A DNA stretch of 14,326 nt from an uncultured Methanosarcinales archaeon (lineage in GTDB: Archaea; Halobacteriota; Methanosarcinia; Methanotrichales; Methanotrichaceae), in the NCBI GenBank assembly GCA_937864385.1, contig CALMJN010000436.1, positions 1-14,326 of the forward strand, given 5' to 3'. The notes under the pieces were generated by a model. The model ran no database searches. It had not been told where the DNA came from and was given only the letters and a program-made list of their open reading frames with translations. Position 1 is the stretch's first letter. The number at the start of each line of letters is the position of its first letter. Below, piece by piece: positions 1 through 7,372 of the stretch. A program made the translations under genes and the position numbers.

Positions 1-718
1 CCGCGGCTCTCCTGCGGGAGTATTCATCCACCTGCCAGGCCAGACCCTCATATCCCACATCCATGAGCATCAGCCCATCCGCGGGGGCAGTGGGCGCACC
101 GTGGTTTGACTCCGGGCGCAGAAGCTCCGAGAACCAGGCCCAATCCTTCTGGCCTGATCCCATCTTCTCCAGGGCGCCGACGATTTTTCGCACCATATTC
201 CAGAGAAAGCCGTCCGCCCGGACATCGAAGATGAATAGCCCCCTCTCCTCGCGGATCTCAATCTTGCTCACCGTCTTGACCGTGTCCACCTTGGATGAGG
301 AGAAGTTTCGAAAATCGTGCTGGCCTAAGAGCCCCTCTGCCGCAGCCTGCATCCTCTCCAGATCCAGTCCCGGATGCCAGAGCAGGTATCGATACTCCCG
401 CCACAGGGCGTTCCAGCGGGCGCTAAAACCTATGGGCGCCACGGCCCAAGCCCAGCTCCAGATGTCGCGGGGCAGCCGGCCGTTCACACATCGCGGCCGG
501 GCCAGGGCGGCCTTGTCCTCATCGATCCAGAAGTCGATCACCTGGCCCAGAGCGGAGACCCCCCGGTCCGTCCGCCCAGCATAGCAGAAGTCTCCGTGGA
601 TGACCCCTATCTGGGAGAGCGCCTTTCGGACCTCGGAATCGACAGTGACCAGGTCCGGCTGGCGCTGAAAGCCGTAGTAGGCCTCCCCCAGATAGGCCAG
701 CTTCAGGGCGATCTTCAT
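1..718 (-). CDS. truA: tRNA pseudouridine synthase A, 3' end cut by window edge
   Basis: TruA isomerises uridine to pseudouridine at positions 38-40 of the tRNA anticodon arm, in the cytoplasm. The minus-strand frame is open from the ATG at 718 to the window edge without a stop, giving 239 residues; the family is usually about 250-280 long, so only a short C-terminal piece is missing. Visible hallmarks are the N-terminal KLAYLGEAYYGFQRQP segment, the catalytic loop AGRTDRGVSALGQV with the nucleophilic Asp at about residue 51, the HDFRNFSSSK segment, and the GFLWNMVRKIVGAL segment of the C-terminal domain. The start is fixed by context: the stop codon of the upstream leuC/hacA gene is immediately adjacent (TAGATG), which suggests co-transcription and translational coupling. 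Family assignment is secure; the link to leuC/hacA is probably only co-expression. Confidence 0.94.
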   Translation of the reverse strand, partial: MKIALKLAYLGEAYYGFQRQPDLVTVDSEVRKALSQIGVIHGDFCYAGRTDRGVSALGQVIDFWIDEDKAALARPRCVNGRLPRDIWSWAWAVAPIGFSARWNALWREYRYLLWHPGLDLERMQAAAEGLLGQHDFRNFSSSKVDTVKTVSKIEIREERGLFIFDVRADGFLWNMVRKIVGALEKMGSGQKDWAWFSELLRPESNHGAPTAPADGLMLMDVGYEGLAWQVDEYSRRRAA

Positions 719-1987
719 CTATACTTCTCTGGGATCGGTGATATAGCCGGTGATGGCGCTGGCGCCAGCAGTAGCAGGCGAGGCCAGATAGACATAGGCC
801 TGGGGGCTGCCCTGCCTTCCTACGAAGTTGCGGTTGGATGTGGCCAGGCAGCGCTCGCCTGCTCCCAGCAGGCCGAAGCTTCCCCCCATGCAGGGTCCGC
901 AGCAGGCCGACTCCACCATGGCCCCCGCCTCCATGAACTTCTCCACCAATCCGGCGCGAAGCGCCTTCATGTACTCTATCCGGCTGGCTGGGACAACGAT
1001 CATGCGCACGCCCTTGGCCACTGGTTCCCCCTTCATCATCTGGGAGGCCAAGAGCAGATCCTCGAAGCGGCCGTTGGTGCACGATCCCAGGAAGACCTGA
1101 TCGATCCTGGTCTCCGGCAGCTGGCTGATGGGCCTGACATTGTCCACATTGTGGGGCAGGGCGACCTGGGGCTCGATCTGTCTCACATCCCAGCTTCTCT
1201 GTGAGAGCAGAGCATCCTCGTCGCTTTTGGCAATTCTCTCTTTGATTGCCGCCCGGTCTTTCACCCGCTCCTCAAGATAATTAATGGCCGTCTCGTCGGC
1301 GTCGAATATGCCCGCCTTGGCCCCCATCTCAATGGCCATATTGGAGACGGTCATCCTCTCCGGAATGGTCATCCTCTCTGCCGCCTCGCCCTTGAACTCG
1401 CAGGCCAGATAATTGGCTCCATCCGCTCCGATATCGCCAATAATACGCAGCACCACATCCTTGGAGGTCACCCTTTCCGACAGCCGGCCATTCAAGATCA
1501 GTTGAAGGGTCTGGGGAATCATAAACCAGAGCCTTCCCGTGGCGAAGACAGAGGCCATGTCCGTCGAGCCTATGCCCGTGGCAAAAGCCCCCAGGGCTCC
1601 ATAGGTGCAGGTATGTGAGTCCGTGCCCACGATTATATTTCCAGGAATCACATGCCCCATCTCCGGCATGACCTGATGGCATACCCCACAGAAGATGTCA
1701 TAATTGAGTATGGACTGCTCCTGCGCGAATTTGCGCAGCATTATATGATTCTCCGCCGCCTTGAGGCTGTCTGCCGGCACCTGATGATCGAAGAGCAGGA
1801 CGATTTTGGCTGGATCCCACACCTTCGCATCCCTGCCCGCGATCTCATAAAATCCTTTGACCGCCAGCGGTCCGGTTATGTCGTGTATCATGGCTGTATC
1901 AATATTTGCCATGACAAACTCGCCAGCACATACCTCTTTTTGGGAGGCTTTAGAAAATATCTTTTCAGACAGGGTTTGGCCACTCAT
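719..1987 (-). CDS. 3-isopropylmalate dehydratase / homoaconitase large subunit (LeuC/HacA family)
   Basis: Aconitase-family hydro-lyase large subunit of 422 residues from the chosen start. It carries the [4Fe-4S] cluster and works with a separate small subunit that is not in this window. It acts either in leucine synthesis (LeuC) or in the 2-oxosuberate/coenzyme B pathway of methanogens (HacA/AksD); the large subunit alone does not decide which. Visible motifs are [21 protein letters not shown] near residues 120-140, GSCTNGR with Cys303, and CCGPCMGG with Cys363 and Cys366, giving the three cluster ligands. The N terminus [15 protein letters not shown] is the family start. The frame stays open to a TTG at 2083, but those 32 extra codons fall on the TATA region and a direct repeat, so I place the start at the ATG at 1987; an ATG at 1999 is a second candidate. 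It is followed without a gap by truA and is divergent from trpB2. Confidence 0.92.
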   Translation of the reverse strand: MSGQTLSEKIFSKASQKEVCAGEFVMANIDTAMIHDITGPLAVKGFYEIAGRDAKVWDPAKIVLLFDHQVPADSLKAAENHIMLRKFAQEQSILNYDIFCGVCHQVMPEMGHVIPGNIIVGTDSHTCTYGALGAFATGIGSTDMASVFATGRLWFMIPQTLQLILNGRLSERVTSKDVVLRIIGDIGADGANYLACEFKGEAAERMTIPERMTVSNMAIEMGAKAGIFDADETAINYLEERVKDRAAIKERIAKSDEDALLSQRSWDVRQIEPQVALPHNVDNVRPISQLPETRIDQVFLGSCTNGRFEDLLLASQMMKGEPVAKGVRMIVVPASRIEYMKALRAGLVEKFMEAGAMVESACCGPCMGGSFGLLGAGERCLATSNRNFVGRQGSPQAYVYLASPATAGASAITGYITDPREV

Positions 1988-2016
1988 GGCAAGGGCCATC
2001 TCATTAATGATAAATA

Positions 2017-2047
2017 AATCTTGACCTCGCCCTATAATCTTGACCTC
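2017..2047. repeat. 12-bp direct repeat in the leuC/hacA leader, candidate operator
   Basis: The sequence AATCTTGACCTC (plus strand) occurs exactly twice, at 2017-2028 and 2036-2047, separated by 7 bases, so the copies recur every 19 bases. On the transcribed side this reads GAGGTCAAGATT twice. The repeat lies between the predicted TATA box of leuC/hacA (about 2088-2100) and its start codon (1987). Since 19 is not a multiple of three, the two copies would be in different frames, which argues against a coding origin. Placement downstream of the promoter fits a repressor binding as a tandem pair, or an element in the RNA leader. The binding protein is unknown. Confidence 0.55.
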
Positions 2048-2087
2048 ATCCTCATCAGATGAAAACTCTTCAGACCATTTCAAAGCC

Positions 2088-2100
2088 TTTAAATAAATAA
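2088..2100. promoter_or_regulatory. AT-rich divergent promoter core between leuC/hacA and trpB2
   Basis: The block TTTAAATAAATAA can be read as an archaeal TATA box in both directions: TTTAAATA toward trpB2 and TTATTTATTTAAA toward leuC/hacA. With the usual archaeal spacing of about 25 bases, the starts would lie near 2117-2120 on the plus strand (about 40 bases before the trpB2 ATG) and near 2068 on the minus strand (about 80 bases before the leuC/hacA ATG). This is inferred from sequence alone. If correct, the two genes share one small promoter region of about 170 bases between start codons. Confidence 0.5.
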
Positions 2101-2159
2101 GACAATATCAACGATGTACACAAGAATACAATTTAGTCAAGGAATGGAGTGTCCGGGAA

Positions 2160-3512
2160 ATGAAGATCAAGTATCTGCTCGACGAGGAAGAGATCCCCAA
2201 GAAGTGGTACAATGTAGCCGCCGATATGCCCACCCCCCTCAGCCCCCCTCTGCATCCGGGTACGCTGGAGCCCCTCAAGGCCGAGGACATGGAGATAATC
2301 TTTCCCAAGGCCCTGATCCGGCAGGAGATGAGCACCGATCGCTGGATCGACATCCCGGAGGAGGTACGGGAGATCTACCGGCTCTGGAGGCCCACCCCTC
2401 TTTATCGCGCCGCTGGCCTGGAGAAGGCTCTCAAGACCCCGGCCAGGATCTACTACAAGTACGAGGGGGTCAGCCCAGCCGGCAGCCACAAGCCAAATAC
2501 CGCCGTCCCCCAGGCCTATTACAATATGAAGGAGGGCATAGAGCGGCTGGCCACGGAGACGGGAGCCGGCCAGTGGGGCTCGGCTCTGTCATTAGCCACC
2601 TGCCTCTTCGGCCTCAAATGCACCGTCTATATGGTCCGCTCCAGCTTTGACAGCAAGCCCTACCGGAAGAGCGCCATGCGGGTCTGGGGTGCGGACTGCT
2701 TCTCCAGCCCCTCGGACAAGACCGAGTTCGGCAGGAAGATCCTGGCAGAGATGCCGGATACCCCCGGCTCCCTGGGCATAGCCATATCCGAGGCAGTGGA
2801 GGATGCTGCCAGCCACGCCGACACCAATTATTCCCTGGGCTCAGTGCTCAATCACGTCCTGCTGCATCAGACCGTGGAGGGCCTGGAGCTGCAAAAGCAG
2901 TTTGCTCTGGCCGAGGACTATCCCGATGTCATGTTCGGCTGCTGCGGCGGCGGCAGCAACTTCCCGGGAATGGTCTTCCCCTTCATACCGGACAAAATGA
3001 AGGACAAGAAGGACCTTCGCATGGTGGCCTGCGAGCCCACTGCCTGCCCCACCCTGACCAAGGGGCTTTATGCCTATGACTTCGGCGATACTGCGGGCAT
3101 GGCCCCGGTGATCAAGATGTTCACCCTGGGCCACGATTTCATCCCGCCCGGAATTCATGCCGGTGGCCTGCGCTATCATGGAGATGCACCTCTTCTCTGC
3201 AATCTGGTGCGTGATGGTCTGATCGAGGCCACTGCACTGCAGCAGACCGAGGTCTTCGAGGCAGCCACCCTCTTCGCCCGCTCTGAGGGCATCATTCCCG
3301 CCCCCGAGGCCGCTCATGCCATCAAGCCGGCCATAGACGAGGCCCTTAGATGCAAAGAAAGCGGCGAGGCCAAGACCATATTCATCTCTCTCTCCGGCCA
3401 CGGGCAATTTGATCTGGCCGCCTATGATGCCTATAACGACGGCAAGCTGGTGGACTACGAGTATCCTGCTGATCTGGTGCGCCAGTCCCTGGCCAAGCTG
3501 CCCAAGGTATGA
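2160..3512 (+). CDS. trpB2: Tryptophan synthase beta chain, TrpB2 type
   Basis: PLP-dependent enzyme of 450 residues that joins indole and serine to tryptophan (beta replacement). The length and the N-terminal extension before RPTPLYRA mark it as the long TrpB2 class rather than the TrpB1 paired with TrpA. Key parts are the PLP lysine in [14 protein letters not shown] (Lys111), the substrate-binding loop [10 protein letters not shown] (133-142), and the phosphate-binding loop GGGSNFPG (263-270). The C terminus contains [14 protein letters not shown], typical of the subfamily. The ATG at 2160 is preceded by GGAGTG about ten bases upstream. No trpA or other trp genes are adjacent, which is common for trpB2; proposed roles in archaea include indole salvage or another beta-replacement reaction. 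The downstream kinase-like gene overlaps it by ATGA, so the two are probably co-transcribed and translationally coupled. Confidence 0.93.
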   Translation: MKIKYLLDEEEIPKKWYNVAADMPTPLSPPLHPGTLEPLKAEDMEIIFPKALIRQEMSTDRWIDIPEEVREIYRLWRPTPLYRAAGLEKALKTPARIYYKYEGVSPAGSHKPNTAVPQAYYNMKEGIERLATETGAGQWGSALSLATCLFGLKCTVYMVRSSFDSKPYRKSAMRVWGADCFSSPSDKTEFGRKILAEMPDTPGSLGIAISEAVEDAASHADTNYSLGSVLNHVLLHQTVEGLELQKQFALAEDYPDVMFGCCGGGSNFPGMVFPFIPDKMKDKKDLRMVACEPTACPTLTKGLYAYDFGDTAGMAPVIKMFTLGHDFIPPGIHAGGLRYHGDAPLLCNLVRDGLIEATALQQTEVFEAATLFARSEGIIPAPEAAHAIKPAIDEALRCKESGEAKTIFISLSGHGQFDLAAYDAYNDGKLVDYEYPADLVRQSLAKLPKV

Positions 3513-4636
3513 GCCAGGAGAAGACGGCAAAGATAGGATTTCTCATCAATCCCATAGCCGGCTTGGGCGGCAGAGTCGGGCTCAAGGGAACGGACGGCCT
3601 GGCCGGCCAAGCCCTGGCCAGGGGCGCCATTCCTCAATCGGAGGAGAGGGCCAGGGCATGCCTTCAATCCCTCATCTGGAGATTGGGCGACATTCAATTT
3701 TTTACTGCCGGAGGAAGCATGGGGGAGAATGCCCTGGCAAGCTGCGGCATGGCACATAAGACAATTTACAGTCCACCTGCCCAATCCAAACAGACCGACA
3801 CCATTGCTGCCTGTCAAGAGTTTAAGAGAAGGAAGGTAGATCTCATTCTCTTTTGCGGTGGGGATGGAACGGCAAGAGATGTTGCCTCGGCCAGTAGCGA
3901 CATCCCAATGCTGGGAATCCCGGCCGGGGTAAAGATGCACTCCGGGGTATTTGCCATCAGCCCCCAGGCGGCGGCGGAGCTGGCTGTCAGATATCTGAGG
4001 GGAGAGATCAAATTAAGGCAGACGGAGATCGTCGATGTGGACGAAGATCTCTATCGGTCTGGAGAGCTGGCCACCCGACTTTATGCTGCTGCCCTGACAC
4101 CCTACCAACCGGCCATGGTCCAGGAGAGGAAGAGGATCTACCTTTCCGGAGACGAAGAGGAATTCAAGGATCAGATCGCTCTCTTTGCCGCCGAATTCAT
4201 GAGAGATGGATCGGCCTACATCATTGGAGCGGGTACCACAACCGCCAAGATCGCAGAGCGAATGGGCCTGGAAAAGACGCTTCTGGGAGTGGATGTGATC
4301 CAAAACGGACAGCTTATTTTAAAGGACGCATCAGAGAAAGAACTGCTGGCCCTGCTGGATAAAAAGGCCAGGGCAAAGATCATCGTCAGCCCCATTGGAG
4401 CCCAGGGATTTATCCTGGGCAGAGGCAGCCAGCAGATCAGCCCATCCGTATTGCGGCGGGTGGGTGAAGAGAATCTGATCATAGTCTCCACCCCCCATAA
4501 GATGGCGGAGATACCTCGTCTGCTGGTGGACACGGGAGACGCCGATCTGGACGGCATGATAGCTAAGAAGAGGTTGGTAGTCATCGGCTATCGCATAGCC
4601 CAGAGAAAGGAGACAGCAGCTGCTTCACTCTGCTGA
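3509..4636 (+). CDS. ATP-NAD kinase-like protein (COG3199/AcoX-like)
   Basis: Protein of 375 residues in the NAD kinase/diacylglycerol kinase fold superfamily, of the archaeal type often named predicted polyphosphate- or ATP-dependent NAD kinase. It begins with the nucleotide-binding strand [20 protein letters not shown] (residues 8-27) and has the diagnostic [11 protein letters not shown] motif (GGDGT at 117-121), followed by [14 protein letters not shown] (137-150) and a Gly-rich [15 protein letters not shown] segment. The family is expected to phosphorylate NAD or a related metabolite, but the substrate for this branch is not established by sequence. Its ATG overlaps the trpB2 stop (ATGA), so translation is probably coupled to trpB2 and no separate ribosome site is needed. 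The assignment to the superfamily is firm; the exact reaction is inferred. Confidence 0.85.
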   Translation: MSQEKTAKIGFLINPIAGLGGRVGLKGTDGLAGQALARGAIPQSEERARACLQSLIWRLGDIQFFTAGGSMGENALASCGMAHKTIYSPPAQSKQTDTIAACQEFKRRKVDLILFCGGDGTARDVASASSDIPMLGIPAGVKMHSGVFAISPQAAAELAVRYLRGEIKLRQTEIVDVDEDLYRSGELATRLYAAALTPYQPAMVQERKRIYLSGDEEEFKDQIALFAAEFMRDGSAYIIGAGTTTAKIAERMGLEKTLLGVDVIQNGQLILKDASEKELLALLDKKARAKIIVSPIGAQGFILGRGSQQISPSVLRRVGEENLIIVSTPHKMAEIPRLLVDTGDADLDGMIAKKRLVVIGYRIAQRKETAAASLC

Positions 4637-4669
4637 TAGAATTTAAATCCGGATCAGCTGACAAGCAGA

Positions 4670-4677
4670 TTTATATT
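4670..4677 (+). promoter_or_regulatory. TATA box of the small exported-protein gene
   Basis: TTTATATT in the 64-base gap after the kinase-like gene is a good match to the methanogen TATA consensus. Transcription about 25 bases downstream would start near 4698, almost at the ATG at 4701. The transcript would thus have almost no leader. This suggests the small gene is expressed independently of the trpB2 operon. Confidence 0.55.
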
Positions 4678-4700
4678 TTAAGAGAAGGCGTTAGATTATC

Positions 4701-5075
4701 ATGAATGTTGTGGCCGCATTGATTATTTTAGTCTCTTTATTGCCGACGCCTCTCTTCGATATGCAGGGAACTATAATCAGAGTCAATTCTCCCAGCAGCA
4801 TAATTATAGGAAATGAGACGGTTAATAGAACTGTGCTTTTGGACGGAGTTGACGCATCCGGCCTGAACAATCTGCAGTATGACTACTTGATGAAGGATCT
4901 TCAGGGATATCTGCCCAAAAAGAAGGTATTGATCAATGGAAGCCAGGTATATTTCGATCTGGGGGGCAGCTACAATTCCCAAAGCATCAATGAGATGATT
5001 GAGAAGAAGATCTCCGATCTGGAGCAGATGCCGGATTTATTCTGCGAAGGATATGACTGCTGGCAATATTTCTAG
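4701..5075 (+). CDS. Small exported or membrane-anchored protein, SNase-like OB fold (degenerate)
   Basis: Protein of 124 residues with no confident family name. Residues 1-18 form a hydrophobic segment (VVAALIILVSLLPTP) without strongly charged residues before it, fitting a signal peptide or membrane anchor. The rest resembles in layout a thermonuclease/SNase-type OB domain: a GTIIRVNSPSSIIIG beta hairpin, RTVLLDGVDASGLN where nucleases have a strand ending in IDAPE, then a helix-plus-strand (KKKVLINGSQVYFDLGGSY), then NEMIEKKI in place of the usual NE-containing helix. The catalytic Arg and Glu of true nucleases are not at their expected places, so a binding or structural role is more likely than hydrolysis. 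Two cysteines near the end (CEGYDCWQYF) could pair outside the cell. Base use is more AT-rich than in trpB2. It has its own TATA box and converges on ahaG with a 4-base gap. The gene is likely real; the fold is an inference by eye. Confidence 0.7.
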   Translation: MNVVAALIILVSLLPTPLFDMQGTIIRVNSPSSIIIGNETVNRTVLLDGVDASGLNNLQYDYLMKDLQGYLPKKKVLINGSQVYFDLGGSYNSQSINEMIEKKISDLEQMPDLFCEGYDCWQYF

Positions 5076-5079
5076 GCTA

Positions 5080-5259
5080 TTATTGGGTATAAAACTGCCA
5101 GGCCTGGATGATATATTTGCCGTATAATATCCATATCAAAACAAATATCCCAAAAATGATGTAGAGGTTGGTGATATACACCAACCACTGCAGAAGACGC
5201 ATCTTCTTTTCGGGCGTCCCAAACCAGTCTTTTGCCTTTCGCTCAAACCAGTTGGCCAT
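5080..5259 (-). CDS. ahaG: A1AO ATP synthase accessory subunit G (AhaG-like)
   Basis: Small membrane protein of 59 residues and last gene of the ATP synthase operon. A basic amphipathic N terminus (MANWFERKAKDWFGTPEKK) is followed by a single hydrophobic stretch from about residue 22 to 52 (LVYITNLYIIFGIFVLIWIL), probably one transmembrane helix. Its size, topology and place directly after subunit D match AhaG described from the Methanosarcina operon; its role in the enzyme is not known. A TTG two codons upstream (5265) is in frame, but the ATG at 5259 is the better start; neither has a strong ribosome site, so expression may rely on re-initiation after ahaD, whose stop is 9 bases upstream. 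The stop codon lies four bases from that of the convergent small gene. Confidence 0.8.
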   Translation of the reverse strand: MANWFERKAKDWFGTPEKKMRLLQWLVYITNLYIIFGIFVLIWILYGKYIIQAWQFYTQ

Positions 5260-5268
5260 TGTCAAGGA

Positions 5269-5964
5269 TTACGCAGTTGCCTTGGCCGCGGCTTCCATCT
5301 CCGCTAGCTTCTTGGCTTCTTCTGCTGCGGCTTTCCTCTCGGATTTGCCCTTGAGCATCTTCATCTTGACCAGGTTATCCCTTTCCATCTCCTCCAAGGC
5401 CATGCTGATGAACTTGATGGTGTCCTTGAGATCAGGAACCACCTTGAACTCCAGAGCATTGACACGCCTCTTGGTGCTGTCGATATCCTCGACCAGCCTG
5501 ATCATGGCGGTCTCAACCTCTGCAGCCAGGATGATTTTGTCCAGCAGCTTCTCATAGGCATCAGCAGCCTCATCAATGGCCGCACTGGTCCCTATGATGC
5601 CGTAGCCTCGCTCGAACATCTTCTTTTGCACGGCCTCTGCCGCGATCTTGGGAACCACTACGCCCATGATGTTTCTGGATTCAAGCTCTATGGTCGGCTC
5701 CTTTTGCAGGGAATAGGCCACGCTGTTTATGGCAACTGTGCCCTCCACAGCCGTGGCCATTTGAAGCCTCTGCTCGGCAACGATCAGGGCTTCAACCAGC
5801 TCTTTCCTGACTGTCCTGGCCTTGTTCAGCACCTCGAAGAACTCAATCATGAGACCGTCGCGCTTCATTTTGAGGAGCGAGTGACCAGTTATGGCGACCT
5901 TCATCCTTCTTTTAAGGGCGATCAGCACTGCCCTGGTCGGTTTTGTTCCTCGAATTACGGGCAT
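5269..5964 (-). CDS. atpD: A1AO ATP synthase subunit D (central stalk)
   Basis: Subunit D (AhaD) is the rotor axle that runs through the A3B3 head, equivalent to gamma of F-type enzymes. The 231-residue protein has the family start MPVIRGTKPTRAVLIALKRR and the conserved KMKRDGLMIEF segment. Long N- and C-terminal coiled-coil helices flank a short middle domain (RNIMGVVVPKI). The C terminus is an Ala/Lys/Glu-rich helix ending KLAEMEAAAKATA. The frame is open far upstream into atpB, to about 6249, but that part is a shadow. The true ATG at 5964 lies four bases after the atpB stop, with AGAGTGAG as likely ribosome site, so translation is probably coupled to atpB. Subunit G follows. Confidence 0.94.
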   Translation of the reverse strand: MPVIRGTKPTRAVLIALKRRMKVAITGHSLLKMKRDGLMIEFFEVLNKARTVRKELVEALIVAEQRLQMATAVEGTVAINSVAYSLQKEPTIELESRNIMGVVVPKIAAEAVQKKMFERGYGIIGTSAAIDEAADAYEKLLDKIILAAEVETAMIRLVEDIDSTKRRVNALEFKVVPDLKDTIKFISMALEEMERDNLVKMKMLKGKSERKAAAEEAKKLAEMEAAAKATA

Positions 5965-5968
5965 GGTC

Positions 5969-7360
5969 TCACTCTGCTTTCTTCGCTGCGCTGGCGTATT
6001 TGGGATGGTATTGCTTGATGTATTTGTCGTCAACCCTGGTGAGCATGGCCTCCGGCAGGTCTGCCAGAAGATCCCATCCGATCTGCAGGGTATCGAAGAT
6101 AGATCTATCCTCGTCTCTGCCCTGATTGACGAATCTCTTCTCGAACTTGTCGGCGAACTCCAGGACAAGCTTATCCCGCTCGGAGAGAGCCTCCTTGCCC
6201 ACGATGGCCGCCAGGCCGCGCAGATCGTTGCCCTCTGCATAATAAGCATAGAGCTGATCCGATACTGCTCTGTGATCCTCGCGGGTGTGGCCCTTGCCGA
6301 TACCGGAGTTCATCAGCCGGGAGAGCGATGGTCTGATGTCCACAGGCGGATAAATGCCCTTTCTGTGCAGCTCTCGGGAGATGATGATCTGACCCTCGGT
6401 GATATATCCGGACAGGTCCGGGATAGGGTGGGTGATATCATCGCCGGGCATGGTCAGGATGGGGAACTGGGTGATAGATCCCTTCTTGCCCCTGATGATT
6501 CCTGCCCTCTCGTACTGAATGGCCAGGTCGGTGTACATGTATCCGGGATAGCCGCGTCGTCCGGGCACCTCTTCACGGGCTGCTCCCATCTGCCGGAGAG
6601 ACTCGCAATAGTTGGTCATGTCCGTGTAGATGATGAGCACGTGCATGTCCAGATCGAATGCCAGGTACTCGGCAGTGGTCAGTCCTAACCTCGGAGTGAG
6701 AATCCTCTCCACAGCCGGATCATCGGCCAGATTGAGGAACACCACGGCCCTCTCCAGAGCACCGGTCCTCTCGAAGTCAGCCAGGAAGTGCTGAGCCTCT
6801 TCGTTGGTGATGCCCATGGCGCAGAAGATAACGGCGAATGACTCGGCTTCGCCGAGAGCCTTGGCCTGCCTGGCGATCTGCAGAGCGACGTCATTATGGG
6901 GCAGACCTGCGCCGGAAAAGATGGGCAGCTTCTGGCCGCGCACCAGGGTATTGGTGCCGTCGATAGTAGAAATGCCAGTCTGGATAAAAGCACGGGGCTT
7001 CTCCCGGGAAGCAGGATTGATGGCCGCTCCGGCAATATCTCGTAGTACCTCAGGCACGATTTCCGGGCCGCCGTCTCTGGGCCTTCCGGATCCGGACAGA
7101 ACGCGTCCCACGATGCCTGGTGACAGTGGCATCTTGATGACGTCTCCGGTGAAACTGACGGCAGAATCCTTGGACAGACCGCCGGTTCCCTCGAATACCT
7201 GAATAACCACGATCTCATCAGAGGTATCCAGCACCTGTCCTCTCTTCAGCTCTCCACCAGTCCTGATCTCGACGAGCTCATTGTAGCCCACTGGCTCGGT
7301 CTTCTCTACGAAGATGAGTGGTCCGGAGATCTCAGTAATAGTCTTGTATTCCTTGGTCAT
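5969..7360 (-). CDS. atpB: A1AO ATP synthase subunit B (regulatory, non-catalytic head)
   Basis: Subunit B (AhaB) alternates with A in the A3B3 hexamer on the cytoplasmic side and binds nucleotide without catalysing hydrolysis. The 463-residue protein has the beta-barrel N domain ([17 protein letters not shown]), a degenerate phosphate loop [14 protein letters not shown] (about 145-158) that lacks the GKT of catalytic subunits, as is normal for B, and the ATP synthase alpha/beta signature [16 protein letters not shown] (338-353), whose Arg348 is the probable arginine finger. The C-terminal helical domain ends in [15 protein letters not shown]. The ATG is preceded by a strong GGAGGG site; the gap to the atpA stop is 12 bases and to the atpD start 4 bases. 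Confidence 0.97.
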   Translation of the reverse strand: MTKEYKTITEISGPLIFVEKTEPVGYNELVEIRTGGELKRGQVLDTSDEIVVIQVFEGTGGLSKDSAVSFTGDVIKMPLSPGIVGRVLSGSGRPRDGGPEIVPEVLRDIAGAAINPASREKPRAFIQTGISTIDGTNTLVRGQKLPIFSGAGLPHNDVALQIARQAKALGEAESFAVIFCAMGITNEEAQHFLADFERTGALERAVVFLNLADDPAVERILTPRLGLTTAEYLAFDLDMHVLIIYTDMTNYCESLRQMGAAREEVPGRRGYPGYMYTDLAIQYERAGIIRGKKGSITQFPILTMPGDDITHPIPDLSGYITEGQIIISRELHRKGIYPPVDIRPSLSRLMNSGIGKGHTREDHRAVSDQLYAYYAEGNDLRGLAAIVGKEALSERDKLVLEFADKFEKRFVNQGRDEDRSIFDTLQIGWDLLADLPEAMLTRVDDKYIKQYHPKYASAAKKAE

Positions 7361-7372
7361 TTTGAACCCTCC

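Noticed and set aside
374..1204. Long open frame on the plus strand across truA and leuC/hacA (276 codons)
   Set aside because: It is antisense to two well-recognised genes and its translation is Gly/His/Gln-rich without motifs; a shadow of G+C-rich coding sequence.
5965..6249. Possible 95-residue N-terminal extension of subunit D
   Set aside because: It overlaps atpB in another frame and has low-complexity shadow composition; the family start MPVIRGTKPTR lies at 5964.
5891..6688. Plus-strand open frame of 265 codons opposite atpB/atpD
   Set aside because: Antisense to conserved ATP synthase genes, no recognisable domain, and no promoter or ribosome site seen.
6895..6920. Missing GKT in the phosphate loop of subunit B taken as damage
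   Set aside because: The degenerate loop is normal for the non-catalytic B subunit of A/V-type enzymes.
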